DNA from: Chelatococcus asaccharovorans
Lineage (GTDB): Bacteria > Pseudomonadota > Alphaproteobacteria > Rhizobiales > Beijerinckiaceae
Length of the DNA stretch: 64,000 nucleotides
Assembly (NCBI RefSeq): GCF_003201475.1
Contig: NZ_QJJK01000003.1
Coordinates: 248,001-312,000 of the forward strand
Direction of reading: 5' to 3'
Shown in pieces: positions 1-8,862 of the stretch. A program made the translations under genes and the position numbers. Each line of letters begins with the position of its first letter. The stretch's first letter is position 1. The notes beneath the pieces were generated by a model. That model saw only the letters and a program-made list of their open reading frames with translations. It did no database searches and was not told the DNA's origin.

Positions 1-584
1 ATACCGAGCGTGACGCCGCGCTTTTCCCAGAACGGCAGGAAACGCGGGTCATAGGCCCGCGACCGGATAAGGGGCAGCCAGTCCCGCAGGCGATCGGGCG
101 CGGCCTGCAGGGTTGCGACGGAGGCATGGGTCATCGTCATCGGGCAGACATGTCCGCTTTCGACCTGCGCGGCCACGAAGAGGCGGGCGGCGCGCTCCAC
201 CTGAGGCATGCGCTGCGCGGGCTCGCCGAGGCCGTTGTCGCGCGGTGCGGCGCTGAGCGTGTCCCAGGTCGAGGCCTGCAGGCCATTCTCGACGCTTGCC
301 TCCATCAGCCAGTGATAGGCCGGGTGGAATTCGACCGTGTCGGAGCGCCGTCCCGATGAATCATGGGTATGGAGGACGGGAGGATGGATATTGGCGAGAC
401 GCGCCATGTCGAAGCGCTCTGCCGTGCCCCAGGCCTCGCCGTAGGACAGGAAGCCTCCGCTGATGGCATCGGCGCCATTCTGCCCCAGGGCATCGAGCAG
501 GGGCTGATCCAGCGCGACCAGATTGACCCCGACGAAGGGTGGCGCCTGATTGAAGACCTCGTTGATTCTCGTCTTGACGGTCAA
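1..584 (-). CDS. AidB-like acyl-CoA dehydrogenase (5' part; runs off the window)
   Basis: The N-terminal 194 residues of an acyl-CoA dehydrogenase of the AidB/isovaleryl-CoA dehydrogenase-like family, FAD flavoproteins linked in E. coli to alkylation resistance. The visible part matches the AidB N-terminal helical region: an early FNQAPPFVGVNL stretch like FNQPIPLNNSNLY of AidB, then RLANIHPPVL, a VEFHPAYHWLM block matching RFHPAWHLLM, and VESGHVCPMTMTHAS matching VEAGSLCPITMTFAA. I place the start at a TTG (582-584) because a GAGGGAGG ribosome site lies just upstream and the similarity begins there; no in-frame ATG fits. The FAD and substrate domains lie beyond the window edge. It is divergent from fabD. 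Family assignment is firm; the DNA-repair role is inferred. Confidence 0.85.
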   Translation of the reverse strand, partial: MTVKTRINEVFNQAPPFVGVNLVALDQPLLDALGQNGADAISGGFLSYGEAWGTAERFDMARLANIHPPVLHTHDSSGRRSDTVEFHPAYHWLMEASVENGLQASTWDTLSAAPRDNGLGEPAQRMPQVERAARLFVAAQVESGHVCPMTMTHASVATLQAAPDRLRDWLPLIRSRAYDPRFLPFWEKRGVTLG

Positions 585-875
585 AGTGGCCTCCCTCGCA
601 GGGACATGGGATTCTCTGGCCTTGCAAGGCGGACCATGGCAGCTTGCGGAAATCAAGTTTTGCGGTCGAAGCCGGGCTGTTGGGTCCTGAAATTCAAGGT
701 AGAACAGGGGCGGTCGGGCGCATGGCGGACCGGTCCCGCTGCGCGGTCGGAAGGAAACGAGCAGCCCCCTGCATTTTTCTGTTAAATCGGCCGTGCCGGG
801 AACGTGCCGCTTGACAGGCCGATGAGGCGATGCGAGAGGGCCCGCCTGTTACGGACATGAGCCCACGGAGCCAGG

Positions 876-1847
876 ATGTCGCTCGCACTTACCTTCCCGG
901 GTCAGGGGAGCCAGGCTGTTGGCATGGGCAAAGCGCTCGCCGAAGCCTTCGCGCCTGCCCGCGCCATCTTCGCGGAAGTCGATGACGCGCTGTCGCAGAA
1001 CCTGTCGGAGCTCGTCTTCGAAGGACCGGCGGAAGAACTCACGCTCACGGCCAATGCCCAGCCTGCCCTGATGGCCGTCAGCATGGCGGTGCTCCGGGTG
1101 CTGGAAGCCGAGGCGGGCTTTGATCTCGCCAGGGACGCCGCTTTCGTGGCCGGGCATTCGCTGGGGGAATATACGGCCCTGGCGGCCGCTGGCAGTCTGT
1201 CGATTGCTGACACGGCGCGTCTCCTGCGCATTCGCGGCGACGCCATGCAGAAGGCCGTGCCGGTCGGCGTCGGGGCCATGGCGGCGCTCCTCGGGCTCGA
1301 TTACCCGGAAGCGGCGGCGATCGCCGCCGAGGCCGCCGAAGGCGAGGTTTGTGCCGCCGCCAATGACAACGGCCCCGGCCAGGTGGTTGTCTCCGGACAC
1401 AAGGCGGCCGTCGAGCGCGCGGTTTTGCTCGCCCAGGCCCGCGGCGCCAAGCGCGCCATCATCCTGCCCGTGTCCGCGCCCTTCCATTGCGCCCTCATGC
1501 AGCCGGCAGCCGATGCGATGCGCGAGGCGCTGGCCTCCGTGACCCTGCTGGCACCACAAGTGCCGCTTGTCGCCAATGTGCTGGCGTCGGCGGTCTCCGA
1601 TCCCGCGGTCATCCGCGGGAGCCTCGTCGAACAGGTCACGGGCACGGTCCGCTGGCGTGAAAGCGTGGCCTGGATGGCGGCCCAGGGCGTTGATTCGTTT
1701 TATGAGCTCGGTGCCGGTAAGGTCCTGACAGGCCTCGCGAAGCGGATCGCTTCCGGGGCAACCGCGACCGCCATCGGCACGCCGGCCGACATCGCGGCAA
1801 TCACGGCGGCAATCACGGCGGCCATCACGGCCGCCCGCGCCGGCTGA
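876..1847 (+). CDS. fabD: Malonyl-CoA:ACP transacylase FabD
   Basis: Transfers malonyl from CoA to acyl carrier protein, supplying the elongation unit for fatty acids in the cytoplasm. 323 residues, close to the usual 310. It opens with LTFPGQGSQAVGMG, carries the nucleophile motif GHSLGEY with Ser95, and has the catalytic His204 in SAPFHCALM. ATG at 876 follows a GGAGCCAGG ribosome site. It heads a fabD-fabG-acpP-fabF group, with 45 bases to fabG. The C-terminus is extended by a threefold Ala-Ile-Thr-Ala repeat encoded by a 12-bp tandem repeat, which is not part of the catalytic fold. Confidence 0.97.
   Translation: MSLALTFPGQGSQAVGMGKALAEAFAPARAIFAEVDDALSQNLSELVFEGPAEELTLTANAQPALMAVSMAVLRVLEAEAGFDLARDAAFVAGHSLGEYTALAAAGSLSIADTARLLRIRGDAMQKAVPVGVGAMAALLGLDYPEAAAIAAEAAEGEVCAAANDNGPGQVVVSGHKAAVERAVLLAQARGAKRAIILPVSAPFHCALMQPAADAMREALASVTLLAPQVPLVANVLASAVSDPAVIRGSLVEQVTGTVRWRESVAWMAAQGVDSFYELGAGKVLTGLAKRIASGATATAIGTPADIAAITAAITAAITAARAG
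1794..1829 (+). repeat. Three tandem 12-bp repeats in the fabD 3' end
   Basis: Three adjacent copies of GCGGCAATCACG (the third has one base change) encode the alanine/isoleucine/threonine tail of FabD. The unit is a multiple of three, so copy-number change would keep the frame. Confidence 0.85.
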
Positions 1848-1892
1848 TGGGACAAGGCCGGCTTCGCGGCAGAAGCGGAAGGAACAGGTCTG

Positions 1893-2630
1893 ATGTTCGA
1901 TCTCAGCGGCATGAAGATTGTTGTCACCGGCGCGACCGGCGGTATCGGCGGGGCGATGGCCAGGGCCTTGCACGCGCAGGGTGGCGAGGTGGTTCTGTCC
2001 GGCACGCGCCTCGACGCCCTTGAGGCCTTGGCGGGCGAGCTCGGCGCGCGCACGCATGTGCTGCCGGTCAATCTCGGCGACAAGGACGCGGTTGAGGCGC
2101 TGATTCCGGCGGCGGAAGAGAAGCTCGGCGGGCTCGACGTGCTCATCAACAACGCCGGCATCACCCGCGACAATCTCTTCATGCGCATGAAGGACGAGGA
2201 ATGGGACACGGTGCTGGCCGTGAACCTGACCGCGGCCTTCCGTCTCTCGCGTGCGGCCGTCAGGGGCATGATGCGCCGGCGGTTCGGGCGCATCGTCAAC
2301 ATCACCTCCATCGTCGGCGTCACCGGGAATGCCGGCCAGGGCAACTATGCCGCGTCGAAGGCAGGCCTCATCGGCATGTCGAAGGCGCTGGCGGCGGAGG
2401 TCGCGAGCCGCGGCATCACCGTCAATTGCATTGCCCCCGGATTCATCACGTCGCCGATGACCGATGCGCTGAACGAGAAGCAGAGAGAATCAATTCTTGC
2501 CAATGTTCCCGCAGGCCGTCTCGGCAGCGGAGACGACTGTGCAGCCGCTGCGGTCTATCTGGCGTCACGCGAGGCAGGCTACGTGACCGGACAAACCCTC
2601 CACGTCAACGGTGGAATGGCAATGATTTGA
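1893..2630 (+). CDS. fabG: 3-oxoacyl-ACP reductase FabG
   Basis: NADPH-dependent reduction of 3-oxoacyl-ACP to 3-hydroxyacyl-ACP, the first reduction of each elongation cycle. A 245-residue short-chain dehydrogenase with the cofactor motif TGATGGIG near residue 12, NNAGITRDN near residue 86, and a catalytic set that reads as Ser139, Tyr152 and Lys156 in the YAASK motif. The C-terminus TGQTLHVNGGMAMI is typical of FabG. It follows fabD closely, is followed by acpP, and is almost certainly co-transcribed with fabD. Confidence 0.97.
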   Translation: MFDLSGMKIVVTGATGGIGGAMARALHAQGGEVVLSGTRLDALEALAGELGARTHVLPVNLGDKDAVEALIPAAEEKLGGLDVLINNAGITRDNLFMRMKDEEWDTVLAVNLTAAFRLSRAAVRGMMRRRFGRIVNITSIVGVTGNAGQGNYAASKAGLIGMSKALAAEVASRGITVNCIAPGFITSPMTDALNEKQRESILANVPAGRLGSGDDCAAAAVYLASREAGYVTGQTLHVNGGMAMI

Positions 2631-2932
2631 ATGTGTTGCGGGAGTTGTGCGTAGCCGCCAGCGTGGCTGTTCCAAGCTCTCGCCATCCGAAAGCGAGTGT
2701 GTTAACAAGCCTTTGAGAAGTTCGGGGTTCGGTGGGGGCAGGGCACCTTTGCCATTCGGTTGGAAATCGGCCGGATACGAGGTCGTCCAGGCCAGGACCG
2801 ACTTTGATGGAACTCACCCGAGGGCTGCACGAGTTGGCGCAAGTCTGCCTGCTGCATGTCTTGAATAACAGGTCTTGGAAATCGCAGGCTTAACGATCAC
2901 AGGCCTTTTGCGAGTGGAACGAGGACGAAACG
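2631..2932 (+). other. fabG-acpP intergenic region
   Basis: 302 bases with no convincing reading frame. It probably holds the separate promoter that acpP usually has, since the product is needed in large amounts, but I could not pick an unambiguous -35/-10 pair. Confidence 0.5.
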
Positions 2933-3172
2933 ATGAGTGATATCGCCGAGCGCGTGAAGAAGATTGTCGTCGAGCATCTGGGCGTTGACGCGGAGAAAGT
3001 GGTCGAAGGCGCCCATTTCATCGACGACCTCGGCGCTGACAGCCTTGATACCGTCGAACTCGTGATGGCCTTCGAGGAAGAATTCAACGTCGAGATTCCG
3101 GACGATGCGGCCGAGACCATCGTGACTGTTGGCGATGCCATCAAGTTCCTCGAGAAGAATGCCTCGGCGTGA
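2933..3172 (+). CDS. acpP: Acyl carrier protein
   Basis: The small acidic carrier that holds growing acyl chains on a 4'-phosphopantetheine arm. 79 residues, the family's usual size. The attachment serine is Ser37 (counting Met) in the [19 protein letters not shown] motif. The ribosome site GGAACGAGG lies upstream of the ATG. It sits between fabG and fabF; its product also feeds LpxA, LpxD and FabZ encoded about 35 kb further on. Confidence 0.98.
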   Translation: MSDIAERVKKIVVEHLGVDAEKVVEGAHFIDDLGADSLDTVELVMAFEEEFNVEIPDDAAETIVTVGDAIKFLEKNASA

Positions 3173-3250
3173 TGGCTTCGGCCGTTCGGCGCTTTTCGGC
3201 CCATCCGCGCGTGCTGGCGGGTCCGTCAGCGGCATCGCGGTGAATATTAC

Positions 3251-4516
3251 ATGAGACGTGTCGTCCTAACGGGTCTTGGCTTGGTGTCACCGCTTGGCTG
3301 TGGCGTCGAGACGACCTGGAAGCGGATCGTTGCAGGCGAGAGCGGTGCGGCGCGCATCGAGGCCTTCGACGTGTCCGACATCGCTTGTCGCATCGCTTGC
3401 TCCATCAAGCGCGGCGACGGTTCGGATGGGACTTTCGATCCCGATCAATGGATGGATCCGCGCGATCAGCGTAAGGTGGATCCATTCATCGTATTCGCCA
3501 TGGCGGCTGCCAGGCAGGCGCTGGATGATGCGGACTGGCATCCAGAAACTGCGGACGATCAGTATGCTTCAGGCGTACTGATCGGCTCGGGCATCGGCGG
3601 CATCGGGGGGATCTACGAGGCTTCCCTCACGCTCGCCGAGAAGGGGCCGCGACGCCTGTCCCCGTTCTTCATTCCCGGTCGGCTGATCAATCTCGCCTCC
3701 GGCTATGTTTCCATCGCGCATGGCCTCAAGGGGCCCAACCATGCGGTGGTGACCGCCTGCTCCACGGGCGCACATGCGATTGGCGACGCTGCCCGCCTCA
3801 TCGCGCTCGGCGATGCCGAGGTGATGGTTGCCGGCGGTACGGAATCGCCGCTCAATCGCCTGTCGCTCGCCGGCTTTGCGGCCTGTCGCGCGCTCTCGAC
3901 CAGCTTCAACGACGAGCCCACGCGGGCGTCGCGTCCCTATGACAAGGACCGCGACGGCTTTGTCATGGGCGAGGGCGCGGGCGTGGTTGTGCTGGAGGAG
4001 CTCGAGCATGCCAGGGCGCGCGGCGCCAAGATCTACGCGGAGGTCATCGGCTACGGGCTGTCGGGGGATGCCTATCACATCACCTCGCCGTCCGAGGACG
4101 GTGACGGCGCCTACCGCTGCATGCAAATGGCACTGAAGCGCGCCGGCATGACGCTGGCCGATGTCGACTATGTCAATGCCCATGGCACCTCGACGCCGCT
4201 CGGCGACGAAATCGAACTCAGGGCGGTGGAGCGCCTGGCCGGCAATGCGGCCGGCCGACTGACGATGTCATCGACGAAATCGGCGGTCGGTCATCTCCTC
4301 GGCGCGGCCGGGGCGATCGAGGCCATTTTCTCGGTGCTGGCGATCCGCGACGGTGTGGTCCCGCCGACGCTCAATCTCGACAATCCTTCCGTCGAGACGC
4401 CGATCGATCTCGTTCCGCACAAGGCGAAGACGATGACGGTCGATGTCGCCTTGTCGAACTCCTTCGGCTTCGGCGGCACCAACGCATCGCTGATTTTCCG
4501 GCGCGTCACCAATTGA
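3251..4516 (+). CDS. fabF: 3-oxoacyl-ACP synthase II FabF
   Basis: Condensing enzyme adding malonyl-ACP to acyl-ACP, important for unsaturated chain elongation and temperature adjustment. 421 residues with the thiolase fold. The active-site triad is visible: Cys170 in VVTACSTGAHAI, His311 in NAHGTSTPLGD, and His348 in KSAVGHLLGAAGAIEA. The glycine-rich C-terminus NSFGFGGTNASLIF is intact. It is the last gene of the fab group. In many Rhizobiales mltG follows fabF; here a repeat and a secretion cassette follow instead. Confidence 0.97.
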   Translation: MRRVVLTGLGLVSPLGCGVETTWKRIVAGESGAARIEAFDVSDIACRIACSIKRGDGSDGTFDPDQWMDPRDQRKVDPFIVFAMAAARQALDDADWHPETADDQYASGVLIGSGIGGIGGIYEASLTLAEKGPRRLSPFFIPGRLINLASGYVSIAHGLKGPNHAVVTACSTGAHAIGDAARLIALGDAEVMVAGGTESPLNRLSLAGFAACRALSTSFNDEPTRASRPYDKDRDGFVMGEGAGVVVLEELEHARARGAKIYAEVIGYGLSGDAYHITSPSEDGDGAYRCMQMALKRAGMTLADVDYVNAHGTSTPLGDEIELRAVERLAGNAAGRLTMSSTKSAVGHLLGAAGAIEAIFSVLAIRDGVVPPTLNLDNPSVETPIDLVPHKAKTMTVDVALSNSFGFGGTNASLIFRRVTN

Positions 4517-5018
4517 CAGTCAGATGAGCCGGTAGAGCAGATCCGGCTTGGATGGGCATCTCTGGCATCATCCAAGCTCTGACACGATCCAAGCCGATGG
4601 ATTTGGCGCGCATATTGTGCTTCTGAGCGGAGCCTATCCGCGACAGAAGGCCGTGCCGGAGAGCAAATCCCGCCCGGCATGGACGGCGCCGTCGATCCTC
4701 CGTGATCCCGCGGCGCCCCTTTCCCTCACAGCCGGTGTTCCGGATGCGGCGACCGCCACCGACGCCCGTGGCGGCGCGCTCCGCCGCTGCCGCATTGCCG
4801 TGCCGGCGTCTGGCCGCGATGCCTTCTAACGCCCAGGAGGGCTGTCTCGCGCGACTTGAACTGCGCGATCTGCGAAGAATTCGCCGTGTCCACCCCCTAC
4901 AATAAAACCTATTGCTTTCAATTCGTTCGATATTTTTGTGGTTGATCAGATCGTTTGTTGACCAGGCCGCTGCGTTCTGACCGGCACCGACTTACCGTGC
5001 GAAGCCTCGGCAGGATGT
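4517..5018 (+). other. fabF to secretion-cassette intergenic region
   Basis: About 500 bases without a supported gene. The left part holds a REP-like stem-loop (4534-4577). The right end (about 4905-4960) is clearly more AT-rich than its surroundings and is the likely promoter zone of the secretion cassette, although no single promoter stands out. Confidence 0.5.
4534..4577 (+). repeat. REP-like palindromic element, copy 1
   Basis: Begins AGAGCAGATCCGGCTTGGAT and forms a 9-bp stem, GCTTGGATG (4546-4554) with CATCCAAGC (4569-4577). The same opening sequence recurs at 12436 and 19893. It lies 17 bases after the fabF stop and could also help end the fab transcript. Confidence 0.7.
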
Positions 5019-7187
5019 GTGGGCGTGGCTGATCGTCTTTCCGATACAGAGCCGGCGGACGCGAATTCCCCGGACGGGAGCGGCCTTCTCTGTTTTGCGC
5101 TCGTCCTGCGCTTCCTCGGGATTTCGGTCGGCGTCGAGCAGCTTCGCCACAACCTCGGCCTGCCGAGCGGCCAACTGAAACCGGCCGATCTCCTGCGGCT
5201 CAGCCGCCGGATCGGGCTGAAGGCGCGCTGGGTCAGCGCCAGCCCGTCGCGGCTTGACCGTCTGCCGCTGCCGGCGGTCGCGCAGGCCAGGGATGGCGAC
5301 TACTTCATCATCGCCAAATATATCGACGATCGCGCGCTCGTCTATGAACCGCAGCAGAGAGGCAACAGTCTGATAGACGCCGAGACTTTCGGCAAACGGT
5401 GGAACGGCCGCATCCTCCTGCTTGCGCGCCGCGGCGGGGCCGGCGTGGCGGACCGTCACTTCGGGTTTGGCTGGTTTCTGCAGGCCGTCGGCAAATACAG
5501 GCGGGTGCTGGCAGAGGTTCTCGTCTGCTCCTTCTTTCTCCAGGTCTTCGGGCTGCTGACACCCCTGTTCTTCCAGGTGGTGATCGACAAGGTGCTTGTG
5601 CATGAGAGCCTGTCGACGCTCGATGTGCTGGTGATCGGGCTGGCTGGCATGGCCCTGTTCGAGATCCTGCTCGGTGGATTGCGCACCTATCTCTTCAGCC
5701 ATACGACGAGCCGTATCGACGTCGAGCTCGGGGCGCGGTTGTTCGAGCATCTCGCGGCTTTGCCCCTTGCCTATTTCGAGGCGCGGCATGTGGGGGATTC
5801 CGTGGCCCGCGTGCGCGAACTGGAGAATATCCGGGCCTTTCTGACAGGGTCGGCGCTGACGCTCGCGATGGATCTGGTGTTCACCAGCCTGTTCTTCGTG
5901 GTGATGTATGTCTACAGCCCCTTGCTGACGCTCATCGTCGCCGGCTCCGTCCCGCTCTACGCCATTCTGTCGCTCGTCGTCACGCCGCTCTTTCGCAGGC
6001 GGCTCGAGGAAAAATTCAACCGCAGCGCCGAGAACCAGTCCTTTCTGGTCGAGACCGTCAGCGGCATAGAGACAGTCAAGGCAACCGCGATCGAGAAGCT
6101 TATGCAGCGCCGCTGGGAGGACCAGATTGCCGGCTACGCGGCGGCGTCCTTCCGGGTCGCTCGCCTCGCCAACTGGTCGGGACAGATCGCGCGCGCCATC
6201 AACAAGCTGACGGTGATCCTGATCTTATACGGCGGCGCACGCATCGTGCTGGCGCACGAGATGACGGTCGGCGAACTCGTCGCCTTCAACATGTTGGCTG
6301 GACAGGTCCATGGGCCGGTCTTGCGTCTGGCGCAGATGTGGCAGGACTTCCAGCAGGTGCGCATTTCGGTGGCGCGCCTTGGCGACATCCTGAATGCGCG
6401 CGCCGAGCCAACCTATGCGGTCGGCCACACCACGCCCGCGATCGTCGGGCAGATCAGCTTCCAATATGCCTCGTTCCGTTATGATCCGACGGGACCGGAG
6501 ATCCTCTCCGACATCAGCGTCGACATTCCCGCCGGACAGATCGTTGGAATTGTCGGGGCTTCCGGATCGGGCAAGAGCACGCTCGCGAAGCTCATCCAGC
6601 GTCTCTATGTGCCGGAACGCGGGCGTGTGCTCATCGACGGCATGGACCTCAGCCTGATGGACCCTTCCTGGCTCAGGCGCCAGCTCGGCGTCGTGCTGCA
6701 GGAGAACATGCTTTTCACCGGTACGGTGCGCGAGAATATCGCCATCGCCGATCCGGGGCTGCCGATCGAAACGGTCGTCGAAGCGGCCCAGCTCGCTGGA
6801 GCGCATGATTTCATCGCCAAGCTTCCGCACGGTTACAACACGATCCTCGCCGAACGCGGCGCGTCCCTGTCCGGCGGCCAGCGGCAGCGCATCGCCATAG
6901 CGCGCGCCCTCATCATGAAGCCGGCGATCCTGATCTTCGACGAAGCCACCAGCGCGCTCGACTATGAATCCGAGCGTGTCATCCAGGACAATATGAAGGC
7001 GATGGCCAAGGGGCGTACCGCGATCATCATCGCCCATCGCCTGTCGGCCGTCCAGATGGCGGACCGGATCCTGACGATCGAGGACGGCAGGCTGGTTGAA
7101 GATGGCACACCCGCGGAGCTCGCCACCCGTGGCGGCCACTTCGCCAGTCTGTTGCAATACCAGCAAGGCCAGAGGACTATGCCGTGA
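5019..7187 (+). CDS. Type I secretion ABC exporter, HlyB-like
   Basis: Inner-membrane ATPase/permease that energises one-step export of an RTX-type protein. 722 residues, similar along its whole length to E. coli HlyB. An N-terminal C39-like domain (residues about 15-125) lacks the protease cysteine at the canonical place (GSGLL replaces the Asp-Cys-Gly core), as in exporters of leaderless RTX substrates. Then come a six-helix membrane domain (about 140-440) and a nucleotide domain with Walker A GASGSGKST (about 513-521), LSGGQRQR (about 617), Walker B ILIFDEATSALD and H-loop IIAHR. The start is GTG at 5019. It overlaps the adaptor gene, so the pair is translationally coupled. The likely cargo gene is 8863-12378. 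Confidence 0.93.
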   Translation: MGVADRLSDTEPADANSPDGSGLLCFALVLRFLGISVGVEQLRHNLGLPSGQLKPADLLRLSRRIGLKARWVSASPSRLDRLPLPAVAQARDGDYFIIAKYIDDRALVYEPQQRGNSLIDAETFGKRWNGRILLLARRGGAGVADRHFGFGWFLQAVGKYRRVLAEVLVCSFFLQVFGLLTPLFFQVVIDKVLVHESLSTLDVLVIGLAGMALFEILLGGLRTYLFSHTTSRIDVELGARLFEHLAALPLAYFEARHVGDSVARVRELENIRAFLTGSALTLAMDLVFTSLFFVVMYVYSPLLTLIVAGSVPLYAILSLVVTPLFRRRLEEKFNRSAENQSFLVETVSGIETVKATAIEKLMQRRWEDQIAGYAAASFRVARLANWSGQIARAINKLTVILILYGGARIVLAHEMTVGELVAFNMLAGQVHGPVLRLAQMWQDFQQVRISVARLGDILNARAEPTYAVGHTTPAIVGQISFQYASFRYDPTGPEILSDISVDIPAGQIVGIVGASGSGKSTLAKLIQRLYVPERGRVLIDGMDLSLMDPSWLRRQLGVVLQENMLFTGTVRENIAIADPGLPIETVVEAAQLAGAHDFIAKLPHGYNTILAERGASLSGGQRQRIAIARALIMKPAILIFDEATSALDYESERVIQDNMKAMAKGRTAIIIAHRLSAVQMADRILTIEDGRLVEDGTPAELATRGGHFASLLQYQQGQRTMP

Positions 7188-8539
7188 TGCGGGACGGGGA
7201 TTGGGAGCGCGAGCTCAACCGTCGCGACGAGGTGGAGTTTCTCCCGGCCGCTCTCGAGATCCTGGAGAGGCCTCCGTCTCCTTTGGCGCGCGTGATCGCC
7301 ATCGCGGTCTCGGCCTTCCTCGGCTCGGCGGTGCTCTGGGCTTGCCTGAGCGCGATCGACATGGTGGCGGTCGCCGAGGGCCGCATCGTTCCCTCGGACC
7401 GCTCCAAGACCATCCAACCCTTCGAAGCCGGGGTGATCCGCCGCATTCTCATTGCGGATGGGTCCGTTGTGCGTGCGGGCGATGTTCTCGTTGAGCTCGA
7501 CACGACGGCGAGCGGCGCCGAGCGCAGCCGGGTTGCGGGCAGACTGGCCACGGCACGGCTCGATGTTCTGCGCCTCGAAACACTGCTCGGCCGCCCCGGA
7601 GGCGGTCTCTCAACAGCCGATGCCAACGCGCTCGGAGCGACGGAGGAGGAGGTCGCTCGGGCACGGGAACTCGCGCGCAATGAGGCGCGTGAGCAGCAGG
7701 AACGCCTCGCGACGCTTAATCGCGAGCTTGATCGGGAACAGGCCGGGGCCAAGGCCCTGGAAGCTGGCATAGCCAAGCTCGACCAGAGCCTGCCCTTGCT
7801 GGAGGAACGCGTGAAGGCGCGTGAGGCTTTGCTGGAGAAGGGCCTGACGCCGCGCTATCAGGTGCTGGAGCTGCGCCAGCAGGTGGTCGCCATGAAGCGC
7901 GATCGCGACGGCCTGGCAGCGCAGCGCCTGGCCGCAGACGCGGCCGTCGCCGGCGTGACGCGCCGGCGCGCAATGGCGATGGCGGAGACCAGGCGCAAGT
8001 TTCTCACCGACCTGACCGCTGCCGAGGCGACGGTGGCCGAGCTGACGCAGGAGCTGACAAAGGCGGAACAGCGCAAGGATCTGCAGCATCTCACGGCGCC
8101 TGTCGACGGGGTGGTGCAGCAGCTCGCCGTGCATACCCGCGGTGGCGTCGTCCAGCCGGCACAGGCGTTGATGGTCATTGTGCCGCGTGACGACTACATC
8201 GAGATCGAAGCGCAGGTGTTGAACCGCGACATCGGCTTCGTGCGGGACGGGCAGACGGCGATGGTCAAGCTGGAGGCCTTTCCCTTCACGCGCTACGGCA
8301 CGCTTCCCGGCGAGGTCGTCTCGGTCTCGCGCGACGCGGTGAGCGATCAACGGCTGGGGTTCGTTTTCGCGGCGCGTGTGCGGTTGAAGAAGGAGACGAT
8401 CGTCGTGGATGGCCGCGAGGTCAAGCTGACGGCGGGCATGCGCGCAACCGTCGAGATCAAGACAGGCGAACGCCGCGTCATCGATTTCCTTTTGTCCCCC
8501 GTCATCAAGGCCGTCTCCGAGGCAGGCCGCGAGCGATAG
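7184..8539 (+). CDS. Type I secretion membrane-fusion protein, HlyD-like
   Basis: Periplasmic adaptor linking the ABC exporter to a TolC-type outer-membrane channel. 451 residues: a short cytoplasmic N-terminus, one membrane helix (about 33-53), the lipoyl-like block IQPFEAGVIRRILIADGSVV, a long charged coiled coil rich in Glu/Arg/Leu (about 120-300), the returning half-lipoyl block APVDGVVQQLAVHT, and a beta-barrel C-terminus. It starts at GTG 7184, overlapping the exporter stop by four bases; ATG 7187 is an equally possible start. No tolC-like gene is in the window, so the outer-membrane part must be encoded elsewhere. No HlyC-type acyltransferase is present. Confidence 0.93.
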   Translation: MMRDGDWERELNRRDEVEFLPAALEILERPPSPLARVIAIAVSAFLGSAVLWACLSAIDMVAVAEGRIVPSDRSKTIQPFEAGVIRRILIADGSVVRAGDVLVELDTTASGAERSRVAGRLATARLDVLRLETLLGRPGGGLSTADANALGATEEEVARARELARNEAREQQERLATLNRELDREQAGAKALEAGIAKLDQSLPLLEERVKAREALLEKGLTPRYQVLELRQQVVAMKRDRDGLAAQRLAADAAVAGVTRRRAMAMAETRRKFLTDLTAAEATVAELTQELTKAEQRKDLQHLTAPVDGVVQQLAVHTRGGVVQPAQALMVIVPRDDYIEIEAQVLNRDIGFVRDGQTAMVKLEAFPFTRYGTLPGEVVSVSRDAVSDQRLGFVFAARVRLKKETIVVDGREVKLTAGMRATVEIKTGERRVIDFLLSPVIKAVSEAGRER

Positions 8540-8862
8540 CTTATCGATCCTACCCGTGGACCGGCCGCGGCGGGAGCCGCGGTCATCGGGCGAAGCCTGC
8601 CCCCAATCAGCCGGTGGCGCGACGCGGCCGGAATCCACATTCCTAAAGCGTGGTTTGCCATGCACAGGACAGGTGATCAGGCTAAATGATCTCGTCCGCG
8701 ATTTGCGACGCGCCGGCATTTTGCGACCGGTCTACGTTCGGCGGACCTATTCATGGGTGATTGACGAAAACGAGATTATCTCGCGGGCGCCGGCACGGCT
8801 TGCTCCCTGCGCTCCGCCACTATTTGCGTGTTTCCGAATTGATTGCGGGAGACCCAAGCACC
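8540..8862 (+). other. Region between hlyD-like and RTX genes
   Basis: About 320 bases. An in-frame TTG at 8761 could extend the RTX protein by 34 residues, but that segment is Arg/Leu-rich and unlike the mature N-terminus, so I treat it as leader. No terminator is evident, so read-through from the exporter genes is possible. Confidence 0.45.

Noticed and set aside
811-816. TTGACA as the fabD promoter -35 element
   Set aside because: No acceptable -10 hexamer at the right distance.
849-2057. 402-codon minus-strand frame opposite fabD
   Set aside because: Antisense artefact over a well-supported gene.
8761-8862. TTG start extending the RTX protein by 34 residues
   Set aside because: The extension is Arg/Leu-rich with no good ribosome site; ATG 8863 fits better.
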